Shown: positions 1 to 12,779, counted from the first letter of the stretch. The stretch is 64,000 nt of DNA from Helichrysum umbraculigerum (GCA_949592205.1 CATIUR010000005.1:25313679-25377678), one strand, 5' to 3'. Translations and numbers: made by a program. Notes: generated from the sequence alone by a model not told the origin.

Positions 1-1624
1 AAGGTAAAAGAAAGAATTGGTGGAGAATAGTGTATGATTCGATTGTGTTGGATCCGGATTACTGTTGGGTAAGAGGCTACACAATCGGGTGAAAGATTAT
101 GTGTTCATATATGTGGATTAAATAATTGAGATTATGTAGTTATGATGTTATTTTTAATTGATAGTGTATGATTCGATTGTGTTGGATCCGGATTGCTTCC
201 GAGCAAGAGGCTACACAATTGGGTGGAAGAAAATGTGTTTACATATGTGGATTAATTAGTGAAGATAGTGTAGTTATAATGTTATGTGAATCGATTGTTG
301 GGTGATTATGTAGTTTGTGGATTTTGTGGAATATGCTTATGTAGTGAAACAGTGTTAGTATGCATACCGTTGTGGTATGGTACTCAGTGAAATAGTGTTA
401 GCATGCATATCGATGTGGTATGGTGCTCAGTGATCAGTGTTCAGTGTGTTCAGAGATCAATGATTTTGTGTTTATGTGAATTGCTTGTTTGATTTGCCTG
501 TGTACTCACTAAGCAGTTGTGCTTACCCGTTTCAGTGTTTATGTTGTAGGTTGATGTTTTGATAGAGACATGTGGATAGAAGGGTTATGAGAAGCTAGTG
601 ACATGGATATGGAGCATGCTTATGGTTAGAATATGCTTCTTTCTTTTGAATTGTTGTTTTGATGCTCAATTGTGTAAATCGCCCAAACAAAGAGTTTTTG
701 AATTAAATATGTTGGTCAATGTGTAGTAGTTGACTTTGAAAGTCAAACCGAGTTATGATGTCTAGTGTATGTGGTTGTTAAGAGTATGAAGTTATGTGAT
801 TGGTTTGGTTTGGGTCAAAGTGTTCAAAAGTGATTAAGTGTCGAATGTGATTGGTTGGTCAAATGAGAAGTTGACATATAGTCAACAATGTTGTAAGAGT
901 CAAACATGTGTGGTATTGGGTAATGTGGTGGTGTTATGTAGTAGATTTGGTGAAAGTGTCCAAATGGACACCAAAACGGGTCAAAAGGGTTAAATCGGGT
1001 TAGAATGTACTTATGTGGGTTTGGTCAATGGTGTTAGACTTGTTTTGGTATGTTGATCATGTGTGCAAAAAGTTAGAGTTCAAGTGTTCATGGTTTGTGA
1101 TTTGAGTTGTAGTCAAAAAGTGGTTAAAATAGTCGAAAAATGGTTATATGTCCGTTTTCTCGTAAAACGTGAATTTTGGAAAAGTGCAAAAATAGAAAGT
1201 TTCATTTTGGCATTTTGGAGGTGCCTGCAAATTTTCAGGGTCTAAGTGTTTACGAGTAAAAAGTTATGCGCGTCGGAAATTCGTATTTTGGTATTAGTTT
1301 GTGTGCAGCCCTGATTCCTGGGGAATCGGAGTCATTCCTGAGGAATCTGAACTTAAGTTCTAACAGCAACCCTGATTCCTGGGGAACGAGAGTCATTCCT
1401 GGGGAATCCGAATCCAAGTGTTAACAGCATGTCTGATTCCTGAGGAATGAGAGTCATTCCTGGGGAATCTCTTGTAAATTCACGTTTTTGTTATTTGAGT
1501 CATTATTTGATTAAGGGAACGATATAAGAGTCTGTAATGTCATATTTTAGATGTGGGACCTAATAGAGTGTGTTTTCAGTGTTAGGTAAAAAAAAAAAAA
1601 TGGTTCTGTTTTCGGGGCGTTTCA
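1..1624 (+). mobile_element. LTR copy 1 of tandem array (5' part outside window)
   Basis: This is the 3' part of a long terminal repeat. It ends in GGGGCGTTTCA and is followed at once by a primer-binding site. The same sequence recurs with a 3582-bp period in the next two LTRs, with only scattered single-base differences (for example at 1128 and in the A-run ending at 1600). It holds two direct subrepeats (about 31-140 and 161-270, each around GTTGGATCCGGATT). It also holds a pair of TATGCATA-type subrepeats near 357-440 and a palindrome cluster at 1311-1470. The 60-residue open frame at 1063-1245 is not credible as a protein. Confidence 0.9.
1311..1470 (+). repeat. Palindrome cluster, ATTCCTGRGGAAT type
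   Basis: Three blocks each hold two near-palindromic cores (ATTCCTGGGGAAT or ATTCCTGAGGAAT, with minor variants), separated by AGCAACC/AACAGCA-like spacers. The cluster lies about 35 bp after a conserved block at 1153-1276 and about 155 bp before the LTR end. Confidence 0.85.
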
Positions 1625-1627
1625 AGT

Positions 1628-1639
1628 TGGTATCAGAGC
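1628..1639 (+). promoter_or_regulatory. Primer-binding site, initiator tRNA-Met type
   Basis: TGGTATCAGAGC, three bases after the LTR end, is the standard plant primer-binding site complementary to the 3' end of initiator tRNA-Met. Confidence 0.9.
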
Positions 1640-2336
1640 AATGGTTTGAGAGAGTTAGGTAATCCGTGGTAGGATTGCTTAACCTTAAACCATTATGATT
1701 GTTTGATTTGCTATGATTATGATTATGTTTAACAGTGAAATTGATTCTAGGAATATAATTGATGTAGTTGTATGTGTAAATAAGATGGATAAGTAGTAAA
1801 GTAGTTTTTGATTATGTGCTTAATTGTTAAATAGTTATTGTGTGTTAACTGTTGAATAGGTTATGTGTTATGTGTTTGTGTGGGAATCACATTGAAAAAC
1901 GATGATATGAGATAACTTGAGAATGAAGTGTGTATAACATAATATGTCTACGCCTGATCACCGTAGTTATATTATGCTAGTTCACATGGAATTGTTGGAG
2001 TTATCAAATATTAAAGTGATTTAATGTGATTATTAGAATAGAATGTAAGAGAAGAGGTGTTTAACATATGTGAATTACGGGTTAGATATTATGAAAAGAG
2101 GAGATAATAGAGGTAGTAGGAGAAATAGACTTGTACTTAGTGATATGTATTTCACTTATTATGTGAAACCAATATGTAAGGGATATATGATTAAGAGCTT
2201 GTAGAGTTAGTATTGATAATATGTATAATCAGTGAATTACGTGAAGTGCTCAGAGTATGATTAAGTGTTTGTGCATGAGTAGAGATAGTATTGAGACTGG
2301 GTAGTACGAGTGCCATTCGTGAGGACACGAATGAAA

Positions 2337-2351
2337 TAAGTGGGGGAGAGT
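2337..2351 (+). promoter_or_regulatory. Polypurine tract
   Basis: AATAAGTGGGGGAGAG lies directly before the LTR start TGTAACACC. This is where plus-strand synthesis would be primed. Confidence 0.8.
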
Positions 2352-5206
2352 TGTAACACCCCAAATTTCAGAAAATTAATATCGTACACGGATATATTTT
2401 TATTACGAAATATTATTATGTAGATAATGAGCTATAGTGAAAAACGTAAACGGTTTTATCGGTTCCAGACTGTAGAGTTTAAAGGGGATAAAATAATTAG
2501 ACCGACTTATATAGATATGTACGTACAGTATATGTTTATCCAATATTCATCTAAAAACATTCCAAAGTGTTTTAGAGAGAGCGAGAGAAAAAGAGAAAAA
2601 CCTCAGGGACGATTCTAACTTCCAATTCCTTCAATTCAATTCATGATTCAAGCTTTAGAGATTCGAATTAATCTTCCTTTCATCATCTTCTAGCTCAAGT
2701 AAGTTGAATTCTTCCATGATTTAACCTAGGGTTTTGGGGTTTTATGAGATTTTGATGGGTTTTGTATGAATGAGGGTTTTAATCCGAAATTGAAGCTAGA
2801 AATTGATTGAATTAGTGTTAGTTAGTGTTTTTATGATTGTTAGTAGTTATATAACATGTTGGAAGTGATGAATTTATGATTTGTGTTCTTGAATAATTAT
2901 GAGGGTTTTGAAGAATCATGATTATAACTTGAAGTTATGGTTTAATTTGGTGTAGTTAGTGTTAATTAGTGTTATAAAAGTTGTTGAAAATCATATAACA
3001 TGATGAAAGTGAAGAAATTATGATTTAGTGTTCTTGAGTAATTCTAGAGTTTATGTTAAGATGATGTTAATAAGTTTAATTATGAAACTAGTGATACTTA
3101 TAGAGTATGATTATGATGATGAATATGTGTGGTAAGAGTTTTATTAGTGAGAGTTAAAAGTGATTAAAGAAGTAGTTTAATGTGATTAACTAAAGATTTA
3201 ACTAGTGAAATCAAAGTGGGGGAGGAAGTAATGAGATTATGTGGATGATTGATTAGTGTTTAAACATGTTGTTATGTGTTATGTACTTTATGATAGGGAT
3301 TGAAGAAGTGGATGCTTATGTTGATCAAGATGGTGAAATCGTCATTTAAGAGATTGTGGTGAGTGATACGGGGGTTAAACAGGTGATTTGGTTGTGTAGT
3401 ACCGTATAGCTTGCGGGCTAGATGTTTGCACAATCAAGGAAAAGTTATTTGTTTATGTGTGTTTACTTAGTTTGTTGTCTTTAAATTATTTGTTTATATT
3501 TAATTGTTATGTGAATACGTGTTATTTGGAAAGTCAGTAGTGATTAACTCATTAGCGAGTAATGAGTATGTCACTGGCGTGAAGGTAAAAGAAAGAATTG
3601 GTGGAGAATAGTGTATGATTCGATTGTGTTGGATCCGGATTACTGTTGGGTAAGAGGCTACACAATCGGGTGAAAGATTATGTGTTCATATATGTGGATT
3701 AAATAATTGAGATTATGTAGTTATGATGTTATTTTTAATTGATAGTGTATGATTCGATTGTGTTGGATCCGGATTGCTTCCGAGCAAGAGGCTACACAAT
3801 TGGGTGGAAGAAAATGTGTTTACATATGTGGATTAATTAGTGAAGATAGTGTAGTTATAATGTTATGTGAATCGATTGTTGGGTGATTATGTAGTTTGTG
3901 GATTTTGTGGAATATGCTTATGTAGTGAAACAGTGTTAGTATGCATACCGTTGTGGTATGGTACTCAGTGAAATAGTGTTAGCATGCATATCGATGTGGT
4001 ATGGTGCTCAGTGATCAGTGTTCAGTGTGTTCAGAGATCAATGATTTTGTGTTTATGTGAATTGCTTGTTTGATTTGCCTGTGTACTCACTAAGCAGTTG
4101 TGCTTACCCGTTTCAGTGTTTATGTTGTAGGTTGATGTTTTGATAGAGACATGTGGATAGAAGGGTTATGAGAAGCTAGTGACATGGATATGGAGCATGC
4201 TTATGGTTAGAATATGCTTCTTTCTTTTGAATTGTTGTTTTGATGCTCAATTGTGTAAATCGCCCAAACAAAGAGTTTTTGAATTAAATATGTTGGTCAA
4301 TGTGTAGTAGTTGACTTTGAAAGTCAAACCGAGTTATGATGTCTAGTGTATGTGGTTGTTAAGAGTATGAAGTTATGTGATTGGTTTGGTTTGGGTCAAA
4401 GTGTTCAAAAGTGATTAAGTGTCGAATGTGATTGGTTGGTCAAATGAGAAGTTGACATATAGTCAACAATGTTGTAAGAGTCAAACATGTGTGGTATTGG
4501 GTAATGTGGTGGTGTTATGTAGTAGATTTGGTGAAAGTGTCCAAATGGACACCAAAACGGGTCAAAAGGGTTAAATCGGGTTAGAATGTACTTATGTGGG
4601 TTTGGTCAATGGTGTTAGACTTGTTTTGGTATGTTGATCATGTGTGCAAAAAGTTAGAGTTCAAGTGTTCATGGTTTGTGATTTGAGTTGTAGTCAAAAA
4701 GTGGTTAAAATGGTCGAAAAATGGTTATATGTCCGTTTTCTCGTAAAACGTGAATTTTGGAAAAGTGCAAAAATAGAAAGTTTCATTTTGGCATTTTGGA
4801 GGTGCCTGCAAATTTTCAGGGTCTAAGTGTTTACGAGTAAAAAGTTATGCGCGTCGGAAATTCGTATTTTGGTATTAGTTTGTGTGCAGCCCTGATTCCT
4901 GGGGAATCGGAGTCATTCCTGAGGAATCTGAACTTAAGTTCTAACAGCAACCCTGATTCCTGGGGAACGAGAGTCATTCCTGGGGAATCCGAATCCAAGT
5001 GTTAACAGCATGTCTGATTCCTGAGGAATGAGAGTCATTCCTGGGGAATCTCTTGTAAATTCACGTTTTTGTTATTTGAGTCATTATTTGATTAAGGGAA
5101 CGATATAAGAGTCTGTAATGTCATATTTTAGATGTGGGACCTAATAGAGTGTGTTTTCAGTGTTAGGTAAAAAAAAAAAAAATGGTTCTGTTTTCGGGGC
5201 GTTTCA
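2352..5206 (+). mobile_element. LTR copy 2 of tandem array (complete, 2855 bp)
   Basis: Complete LTR from TGTAACACCCC to GGGGCGTTTCA. It has a polypurine tract just upstream and a primer-binding site just downstream, so it serves as 3' LTR of one unit and 5' LTR of the next. A TATA-like TTATATAGA at about 2508 and a purine-rich leader at 2575-2600 are plausible promoter and early transcript features. Subrepeats and the palindrome cluster repeat as in copy 1. The 63-residue frame at 2427-2618 lies in the presumed promoter and leader and is not supported as coding. Confidence 0.92.
4892..5051 (+). repeat. Palindrome cluster in LTR copy 2
   Basis: Same six ATTCCTGRGGAAT-like cores as at 1311-1470, one array period downstream. 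Confidence 0.85.
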
Positions 5207-5933
5207 AGTTGGTATCAGAGCAATGGTTTGAGAGAGTTAGGTAATCCGTGGTAGGATTGCTTAACCTTAAACCATTATGATTGTTTGATTTGCTATGATT
5301 ATGATTATGTTTAACAGTGAAATTGATTCTAGGAATATAATTGATGTAGTTGTATGTGTAAATAAGATGGATAAGTAGTAAAGTAGTTTTTGATTATGTG
5401 CTTAATTGTTAAATAGTTATTGTGTGTTAACTGTTGAATAGGTTATGTGTTATGTGTTTGTGTGGGAATCACATTGAAAAACGATGATATGAGATAACTT
5501 GAGAATGAAGTGTGTATAACATAATATGTCTACGCCTGATCACCGTAGTTATATTATGCTAGTTCACATGGAATTGTTGGAGTTATCAAATATTAAAGTG
5601 ATTTAATGTGATTATTAGAATAGAATGTAAGGAAAGAGGTGTTTAACATATGTGAATTACGGGTTAGATATTATGAAAAGAGGAGATAATAGAGGTAGTA
5701 GGAGAAATAGACTTGTACTTAGTGATATGTATTTCACTTATTATGTGAAACCAATATGTAAGGGATATATGATTAAGAGCTTGTAGAGTTAGTATTGATA
5801 ATATGTATAATCAGTGAATTACGTGAAGTGCTCAGAGTATGATTAAGTGTTTGTGCATGAGTAGAGATAGTATTGAGACTGGGTAGTACGAGTGCCATTC
5901 GTGAGGACACGAATGAAATAAGTGGGGGAGAGT
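5207..5933 (+). mobile_element. Internal region 2 of non-autonomous LTR element
   Basis: Second 727-bp interior, almost identical to the first (one visible difference: GTAAGGAAAGAGG here versus GTAAGAGAAGAGG). Primer-binding site at 5210-5221 and polypurine tract at 5919-5933. No coding capacity. Confidence 0.85.
5210..5221 (+). promoter_or_regulatory. Primer-binding site, second unit
   Basis: TGGTATCAGAGC again lies three bases after the LTR end. Confidence 0.9.
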
Positions 5934-8788
5934 TGTAACACCCCAAATTTCAGAAAATTAATATCGTACACGGATATATTTTTATTACGAAATATTATTA
6001 TGTAGATAATGAGATATAGTGAAAAACGTAAACGGTTTTATCGGTTCCAGACTGTAGAGTTTAAAGGGGATAAAATAATTAGACCGACTTATATAGATAT
6101 GTACGTACAGTATATGTTTATCCAATATTCATCTAAAAACATTCCAAAGTGTTTTAGAGAGAGCGAGAGAAAAAGAGAAAAACCTCAGGGACGATTCTAA
6201 CTTCCAATTCCTTCAATTCAATTCATGATTCAAGCTTTAGAGATTCGAATTAATCTTCCTTTCATCATCTTCTAGCTCAAGTAAGTTGAATTCTTCCATG
6301 ATTTAACCTAGGGTTTTGGGGTTTTATGAGATTTTGATGGGTTTTGTATGAATGAGGGTTTTAATCCGAAATTGAAGCTAGAAATTGATTGAATTAGTGT
6401 TAGTTAGTGTTTTTATGATTGTTAGTAGTTATATAACATGTTGGAAGTGATGAATTTATGATTTGTGTTCTTGAATAATTATGAGGGTTTTGAAGAATCA
6501 TGATTATAACTTGAAGTTATGGTTTAATTTGGTGTAGTTAGTGTTAATTAGTGTTATAAAAGTTGTTGAAAATCATATAACATGATGAAAGTGAAGAAAT
6601 TATGATTTAGTGTTCTTGAGTAATTCTAGAGTTTATGTTAAGATGATGTTAATAAGTTTAATTATGAAACTAGTGATACTTATAGAGTATGATTATGATG
6701 ATGAATATGTGTGGTAAGAGTTTTATTAGTGAGAGTTAAAAGTGATTAAAGAAGTAGTTTAATGTGATTAACTAAAGATTTAACTAGTGAAATCAAAGTG
6801 GGGGAGGAAGTAATGAGATTATGTGGATGATTGATTAGTGTTTAAACATGTTGTTATGTGTTATGTACTTTATGATAGGGATTGAAGAAGTGGATGCTTA
6901 TGTTGATCAAGATGGTGAAATCGTCATTTAAGAGATTGTGGTGAGTGATACGGGGGTTAAACAGGTGATTTGGTTGTGTAGTACCGTATAGCTTGCGGGC
7001 TAGATGTTTGCACAATCAAGGAAAAGTTATTTGTTTATGTGTGTTTACTTAGTTTGTTGTCTTTAAATTATTTGTTTATATTTAATTGTTATGTGAATAC
7101 GTGTTATTTGGAAAGTCAGTAGTGATTAACTCATTAGCGAGTAATGAGTATGTCACTGGCGTGAAGGTAAAAGAAAGAATTGGTGGAGAATAGTGTATGA
7201 TTCGATTGTGTTGGATCCGGATTACTGTTGGGTAAGAGGCTACACAATCGGGTGAAAGATTATGTGTTCATATATGTGGATTAAATAATTGAGATTATGT
7301 AGTTATGATGTTATTTTTAATTGATAGTGTATGATTCGATTGTGTTGGATCCGGATTGCTTCCGAGCAAGAGGCTACACAATTGGGTGGAAGAAAATGTG
7401 TTTACATATGTGGATTAATTAGTGAAGATAGTGTAGTTATAATGTTATGTGAATCGATTGTTGGGTGATTATGTAGTTTGTGGATTTTGTGGAATATGCT
7501 TATGTAGTGAAACAGTGTTAGTATGCATACCGTTGTGGTATGGTACTCAGTGAAATAGTGTTAGCATGCATATCGATGTGGTATGGTGCTCAGTGATCAG
7601 TGTTCAGTGTGTTCAGAGATCAATGATTTTGTGTTTATGTGAATTGCTTGTTTGATTTGCCTGTGTACTCACTAAGCAGTTGTGCTTACCCGTTTCAGTG
7701 TTTATGTTGTAGGTTGATGTTTTGATAGAGACATGTGGATAGAAGGGTTATGAGAAGCTAGTGACATGGATATGGAGCATGCTTATGGTTAGAATATGCT
7801 TCTTTCTTTTGAATTGTTGTTTTGATGCTCAATTGTGTAAATCGCCCAAACAAAGAGTTTTTGAATTAAATATGTTGGTCAATGTGTAGTAGTTGACTTT
7901 GAAAGTCAAACCGAGTTATGATGTCTAGTGTATGTGGTTGTTAAGAGTATGAAGTTATGTGATTGGTTTGGTTTGGGTCAAAGTGTTCAAAAGTGATTAA
8001 GTGTCGAATGTGATTGGTTGGTCAAATGAGAAGTTGACATATAGTCAACAATGTTGTAAGAGTCAAACATGTGTGGTATTGGGTAATGTGGTGGTGTTAT
8101 GTAGTAGATTTGGTGAAAGTGTCCAAATGGACACCAAAACGGGTCAAAAGGGTTAAATCGGGTTAGAATGTACTTATGTGGGTTTGGTCAATGGTGTTAG
8201 ACTTGTTTTGGTATGTTGATCATGTGTGCAAAAAGTTAGAGTTCAAGTGTTCATGGTTTGTGATTTGAGTTGTAGTCAAAAAGTGGTTAAAATGGTCGAA
8301 AAATGGTTATATGTCCGTTTTCTCGTAAAACGTGAATTTTGGAAAAGTGCAAAAATAGAAAGTTTCATTTTGGCATTTTGGAGGTGCCTGCAAATTTTCA
8401 GGGTCTAAGTGTTTACGAGTAAAAAGTTATGCGCGTCGGAAATTCGTATTTTGGTATTAGTTTGTGTGCAGCCCTGATTCCTGGGGAATCGGAGTCATTC
8501 CTGAGGAATCTGAACTTAAGTTCTAACAGCAACCCTGATTCCTGGGGAACGAGAGTCATTCCTGGGGAATCCGAATCCAAGTGTTAACAGCATGTCTGAT
8601 TCCTGAGGAATGAGAGTCATTCCTGGGGAATCTCTTGTAAATTCACGTTTTTGTTATTTGAGTCATTATTTGATTAAGGGAACGATATAAGAGTCTGTAA
8701 TGTCATATTTTAGATGTGGGACCTAATAGAGTGTGTTTTCAGTGTTAGGTAAAAAAAAAAAAAATGGTTCTGTTTTCGGGGCGTTTCA
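5934..8788 (+). mobile_element. LTR copy 3 of tandem array (complete, 2855 bp)
   Basis: Complete LTR with the same ends. It is followed not by a primer-binding site but by unrelated A-rich DNA (AAAAACCCATAAG), so the array ends here. The left edge of the array lies outside the window, so its target-site duplication cannot be checked. Confidence 0.92.
8474..8633 (+). repeat. Palindrome cluster in LTR copy 3
   Basis: Third copy of the ATTCCTGRGGAAT cluster, unchanged in position within the LTR. Confidence 0.85.
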
Positions 8789-9247
8789 AAAAACCCATAA
8801 GAAAAAACAAAAAAAAAAGCAAATGGTTACACATTACTGACACTTGTATAAGTTTTATTAACTGTGTTTTAATCTAATTAAATAATAATTAGTAAGTAAG
8901 CAATTATCAAGTCACAAAATTACAGCTTAATTCACAAAAATACAAGTTATCAAATCACACGATTGGTTAGTGTGATAAATTGATAGGTGAAAATTTAGAA
9001 AAAAAAAAAAATTCAACCAATCAAATTTTGAGTTTATTTGTAGATCAACGTAAGTAGTCATCTATAACATTACTCATATAATATAATTTGATGTTTTGAA
9101 CAAGGAGCCTCAATATCTGATGAAAATCACATTTATAAATATAGATACATCTAAACAGTCAAACACGAGTTTACTATAATGTTAAGTCTATAAAGACTGA
9201 GAAATCAATTAATTAATTTGTTTTTATGAATAAAAACTAACTCTGTA
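8789..9247 (+). other. Non-coding AT-rich spacer
   Basis: A-rich and T-rich DNA with no open frame or recognisable element. Confidence 0.6.
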
Positions 9248-9470
9248 TCTATACTAATATACAATGCATTTTTAATGTTTTTTTTTAGAGGGAATTTACT
9301 AATCTACCCATAAAATTACTATAAATATTTGAAGAACCTACTTGAAATTAGTATAATACCCATTATAACATTACTAATAAAAATATGACATAACTTTTAA
9401 ACCGTAAAGAGATACGAGAAGTGTCAATTATGTACGGAAAGGTCAGAACGAGACAAACGTGTTGGCAAAC
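9248..9470 (+). mobile_element. Helitron 5'-end fragment
   Basis: Starts with TCTATACTAATATACAATGC after an A, the usual plant Helitron 5' end. The first roughly 220 bp match the Helitron at 10017, including ATGACATAACTTTTAAACC and GTCAGAACGAGACAAAC. The match stops near 9470, where unrelated DNA follows, so the element is 3'-truncated. Confidence 0.65.
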
Positions 9471-9794
9471 TGTACTTTATATGAATTTGAGTTATTCGAC
9501 CCATTTTCCCTTTACTTCAACCGTTGCATTTATAGCGTCAACCAACTAAAAATACACAATTTTAAATATGTTTAGTTGATTCGCCTTTAGTTAATAAACA
9601 CAATATCTCTTACTTTATTTTTCTTCTTTTTTTTAAAAAAAAAAATTTTACATTCAAGAAACAACTATCAAAATATGAGATCATATTATTAGATAAATAA
9701 AAATGATCAACATAGACAATATAAATATGATTACTAATCTTATTTGTTTAATTATGCAATGAAGAAAATCAAAAGTGAAATCAACTTATCTATA

Positions 9795-10016
9795 TCTATA
9801 CTATTATATAAAGCATCTGGGTGTTTTTTGTAAGATCTAAATAACTATTTTACCCCTTGAATTACTAATAGTTTTTTGAAAAATCCATAGAAATTACTAA
9901 TATACCCCTACAATTCTTAAATTCTCATTAACACTATTTAATTAATACTATATTTATTAAACCACTAACTATGTAACTTATGACATTAAATATATATTAA
10001 ATAAAACTTATCAATA
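9795..10016 (+). mobile_element. Second Helitron 5'-end fragment, different subfamily
   Basis: Begins TCTATACTATTATATAAAGC, another typical Helitron 5' end with different downstream sequence. It runs into the complete Helitron at 10017. No separate 3' end is seen, so it may be a host copy cut by that insertion. Confidence 0.5.
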
Positions 10017-10820
10017 TCTATACTAATATATAATGCATTTGTAATGTTTTTTTAAGAGAGAATTTACTAATCTACCCCTAACATTACTATTAATATTTGA
10101 AGAACCTACTTGAAATTAGTAAAATACCCATTGTAACATTACTAATACAAATATGACATAACTTTTAAACCCTAAAAGAGATACGAGACGTGTCAATTAT
10201 GTACGGAAAGGTCAGAACGAGACAAACATGTTGGCAAACCACCGAAGGCGGCGACGGTTTGTCCACGTTTCAGAGACAAATTTCACCTTTACAGCCTTCA
10301 ATTTTTTCCCAATTTTATACGTTTTTAAGTTTTTAAAAAATAATAAACGAACCCTTAACTTTATTCTTTTGAGGATCTATAAATTTCTCATATTTATTTA
10401 CATGTTTAATTTTGTTTTTATGTTATCAATTCATATATTCTAGAAATTTAGTTTTTCAATTAAAAAAGCTAAAGCTTTGAAAATGCAAAAGTTGGTGTGT
10501 GGCTTCCGGAATCTATATTTACACATTGACAACTTTACGTGATACTCTTTAGATAAATAGCAAGATGTACTAAAAATATATTAGTGGAGCCTAATAAAAA
10601 CTTCAAGCTACCCATAGTTTACACTTCATATTGGGTGAGTCGGGAAATTTTACATAATGTGTAACGTATATTTATATGTGATCGTTTATTGTTTCCATTT
10701 CATTCCTAACACATATTTAGTTTGTTGCCAATCAACTTTATTGTAACCTTATTCTTAATCCTAATGTTTTGTCGATTTTTATGTATAACGTCCCGCCGCA
10801 AAGCGCGGGTATCCTACTAG
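10017..10820 (+). mobile_element. Complete non-autonomous Helitron (804 bp)
   Basis: Runs from TCTATACTAATATATAATGC to a GC hairpin (CCCGC...GCGGG at about 10791-10808) followed by ATCCTACTAG. It is flanked by A on the left and T on the right, as expected for insertion between A and T. It has no Rep/helicase gene. The 71-residue frame at 10228-10443 is not supported. Confidence 0.8.
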
Positions 10821-10891
10821 TGTTATCTAATGAATCCAACAATAAATAAGGTAATTAACCATAGAGTCCACTGATGAGAATAATTAATTAA

Positions 10892-11173
10892 GGGGGTTTT
10901 CTATTCCTACCCCCATTATTACTGCCCCATACCCCCGGGCCCGGTCTGGGTCAAGTACAGTTATTTTCCAGTTCAATCTTTTATAAGATTGGTTCCAGTT
11001 CAGAACCATATCAGTTTTAGACTAATTAGGGGGTATGAATTGAAAAAAAAAGGGGGGGGGGGGGGGGTAAGGGATAGAAAGTAAAAAGAAAAAGTATGAT
11101 GATATTGATTTGATGGGTGGAAGGGGGTATGAGATGGAAAAAAGGAAAAATAGGGGTATTTATAGTAGGCCCC
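10892..11173. mobile_element. MITE with G-rich ends, TSD TTAATTAA
   Basis: A 282-bp element starting GGGGGTTTTCTATTCC and ending AGTAGGCCCC, with imperfect terminal inverted repeats. It is flanked on both sides by TTAATTAA (10884-10891 and 11174-11181). It contains a run of about 16 G. A relative (shared CAGTTTTAGACTAA) lies at about 54008-54235. Confidence 0.55.
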
Positions 11174-11181
11174 TTAATTAA

Positions 11182-12627
11182 GCTGTTTATGTTTTAGTGA
11201 AAAAAAAAAAGGGCCCTCTGAGTGTACGTTCCAGCTCTTCGACTTCATGCTCAACTGATCATGTCATTTTCGTTCATGTGCTATTTCACCTACTCTTTTA
11301 TATCTACTTCTCCGTTCATTATTCATTATTGCTAGTAATACACTTTCTTCTTGTAAATACTAATCATGCATATTTCTAATAAAACTGTATATATCTTACT
11401 GTTTATGTAGAGTGTGACCACCATAACAATGGCGTTAGAGTCATATATCAAGAAAACATGTTTTGCCCACAATCTCATGACTTAGGTTATATGATATGTT
11501 TCTTCCGGCGTAAGCGTCCTCATGAAACTTTAAAGCTAGACTTCTTGTGAAGTAGGCTCATTCCAACTTCAAGATTTTTACTGGAAACATTTATACATTA
11601 CATGAGGTGTGATCCTCGGAGAATGGTCGCACATATATAGTTCTTTATTATCGTAAATTTAAAGTTGCTGAAAATCATTTTTACTGATGAATAGTTTCCT
11701 AAGAGTTTACCAAAATACCAAGTTTGTGTAAACTATTTTAATCTTGTGTTTCAAGTTAATTGATACATGAATGATGAATATATTATGTGTTGGACACTTC
11801 AACCCTTAAAGAATCGGATTTAATAATGTATATGTTTTGGGAGTCTTGATACATAAGTATTTATGAGGTTAAATCTAATCTAAGTACATAGCTCACAAAA
11901 TAGAATTTTAGAGCATAAAATATAAGAGTGAACCTAAACTGAGTATCTTAACGAAATATTTAATTAATCATATGAGTCAATAAAACAAATTTATGCCACT
12001 TAGACAACGAGATGGTAAAAATGTATCCGATAAACATATGACGCAACATATTATGCGAGAGTAACATGTGATGAAAGATAATATAATAACTTTTGTGTAC
12101 GAGACATGTGATAAAAGATAATGTTTTATATGCATATAACATGTGACATATAAGAATATAAGCAACGTTTCATTCATGTCATGCGTGTAAATATTGAATA
12201 TAAATGAGTGTCTAAATAATATGAGTAACCCATATATACGATGATAAAGTTGTATTATGGAGTAATTACAATTAAACGGGATAAAACTTTCTCTTTGATT
12301 TCCTAGTACTATAAGTTTGTAGCAACTCTTTAAATATGCAAGTGCATAGGACAAGGTCCTCGGAGAGGAATCCCGTGTTACTGTTAGATTGTCACCAGTG
12401 GCGAATCTAGGAATCTCAATTAGGGTATGCAATATCGAATACTTTTTTTTTTTGGATTTTTTACTTTGATTAACTCCACGTATATTCAGTCTTTTAAAAT
12501 CTTTTAAAATATATATATAAAAAAATCTTTTGTTAATATAATGACTTTTTTTTGGCTTCATCATGTATGGTATTGTTTAATATTCCCCAAAACCTTAATT
12601 CTTGCATAAAAGATTTACATAATATAT
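11182..12627. other. Non-coding region
   Basis: AT-rich sequence with no supported gene. Minus-strand frames at 11960-12564 have the composition of random AT-rich DNA (I, Y, L, F, H-rich) and no motif. Near 12396 CAGTGGCGAATCTAGG resembles a hAT-type inverted-repeat end. A possible partner, CAGATCCGTCCCTG, lies near 16776, but no clear TSD joins them. Confidence 0.5.
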
Positions 12628-12721
12628 TGTAACACCTGGTCAAAAAGGGTCAATTTTCGTACCAAATTTAAACTTCAAATAATCGTACTTAGTATGCAAT
12701 TATAACAAAGTATTCAAAAAC

Positions 12722-12723
<2 letters not shown>

Positions 12724-12779
<56 letters not shown>
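12724..12779. repeat. (TA)n microsatellite
   Basis: About 28 TA units without interruption. Confidence 0.95.

Larger units (their letters stand above)
1625..2351 (+). mobile_element. Internal region 1 of non-autonomous LTR element
   Basis: These 727 bp lie between two LTR copies. They begin with a tRNA-Met primer-binding site and end with a polypurine tract, so they are a complete retrotransposon interior. No gag, protease, RT or integrase reading frame is present, so the element must be mobilised by proteins from elsewhere. Parts of it (around 1915-2030) match the interior of the minus-strand element near 27.4 kb, which suggests a related partner family. Confidence 0.85.

Noticed and set aside
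1063..1245. 60-residue frame repeated three times in the array (also 4644, 8226)
   Set aside because: It repeats only because the LTR repeats. It lies over the conserved non-coding block, and a related frame is not kept in the solo LTR at 41905.
11977..12564. 195-residue minus-strand frame
   Set aside because: Composition is that of AT-rich DNA read in a lucky frame; no domain, no start context and no repeat elsewhere.
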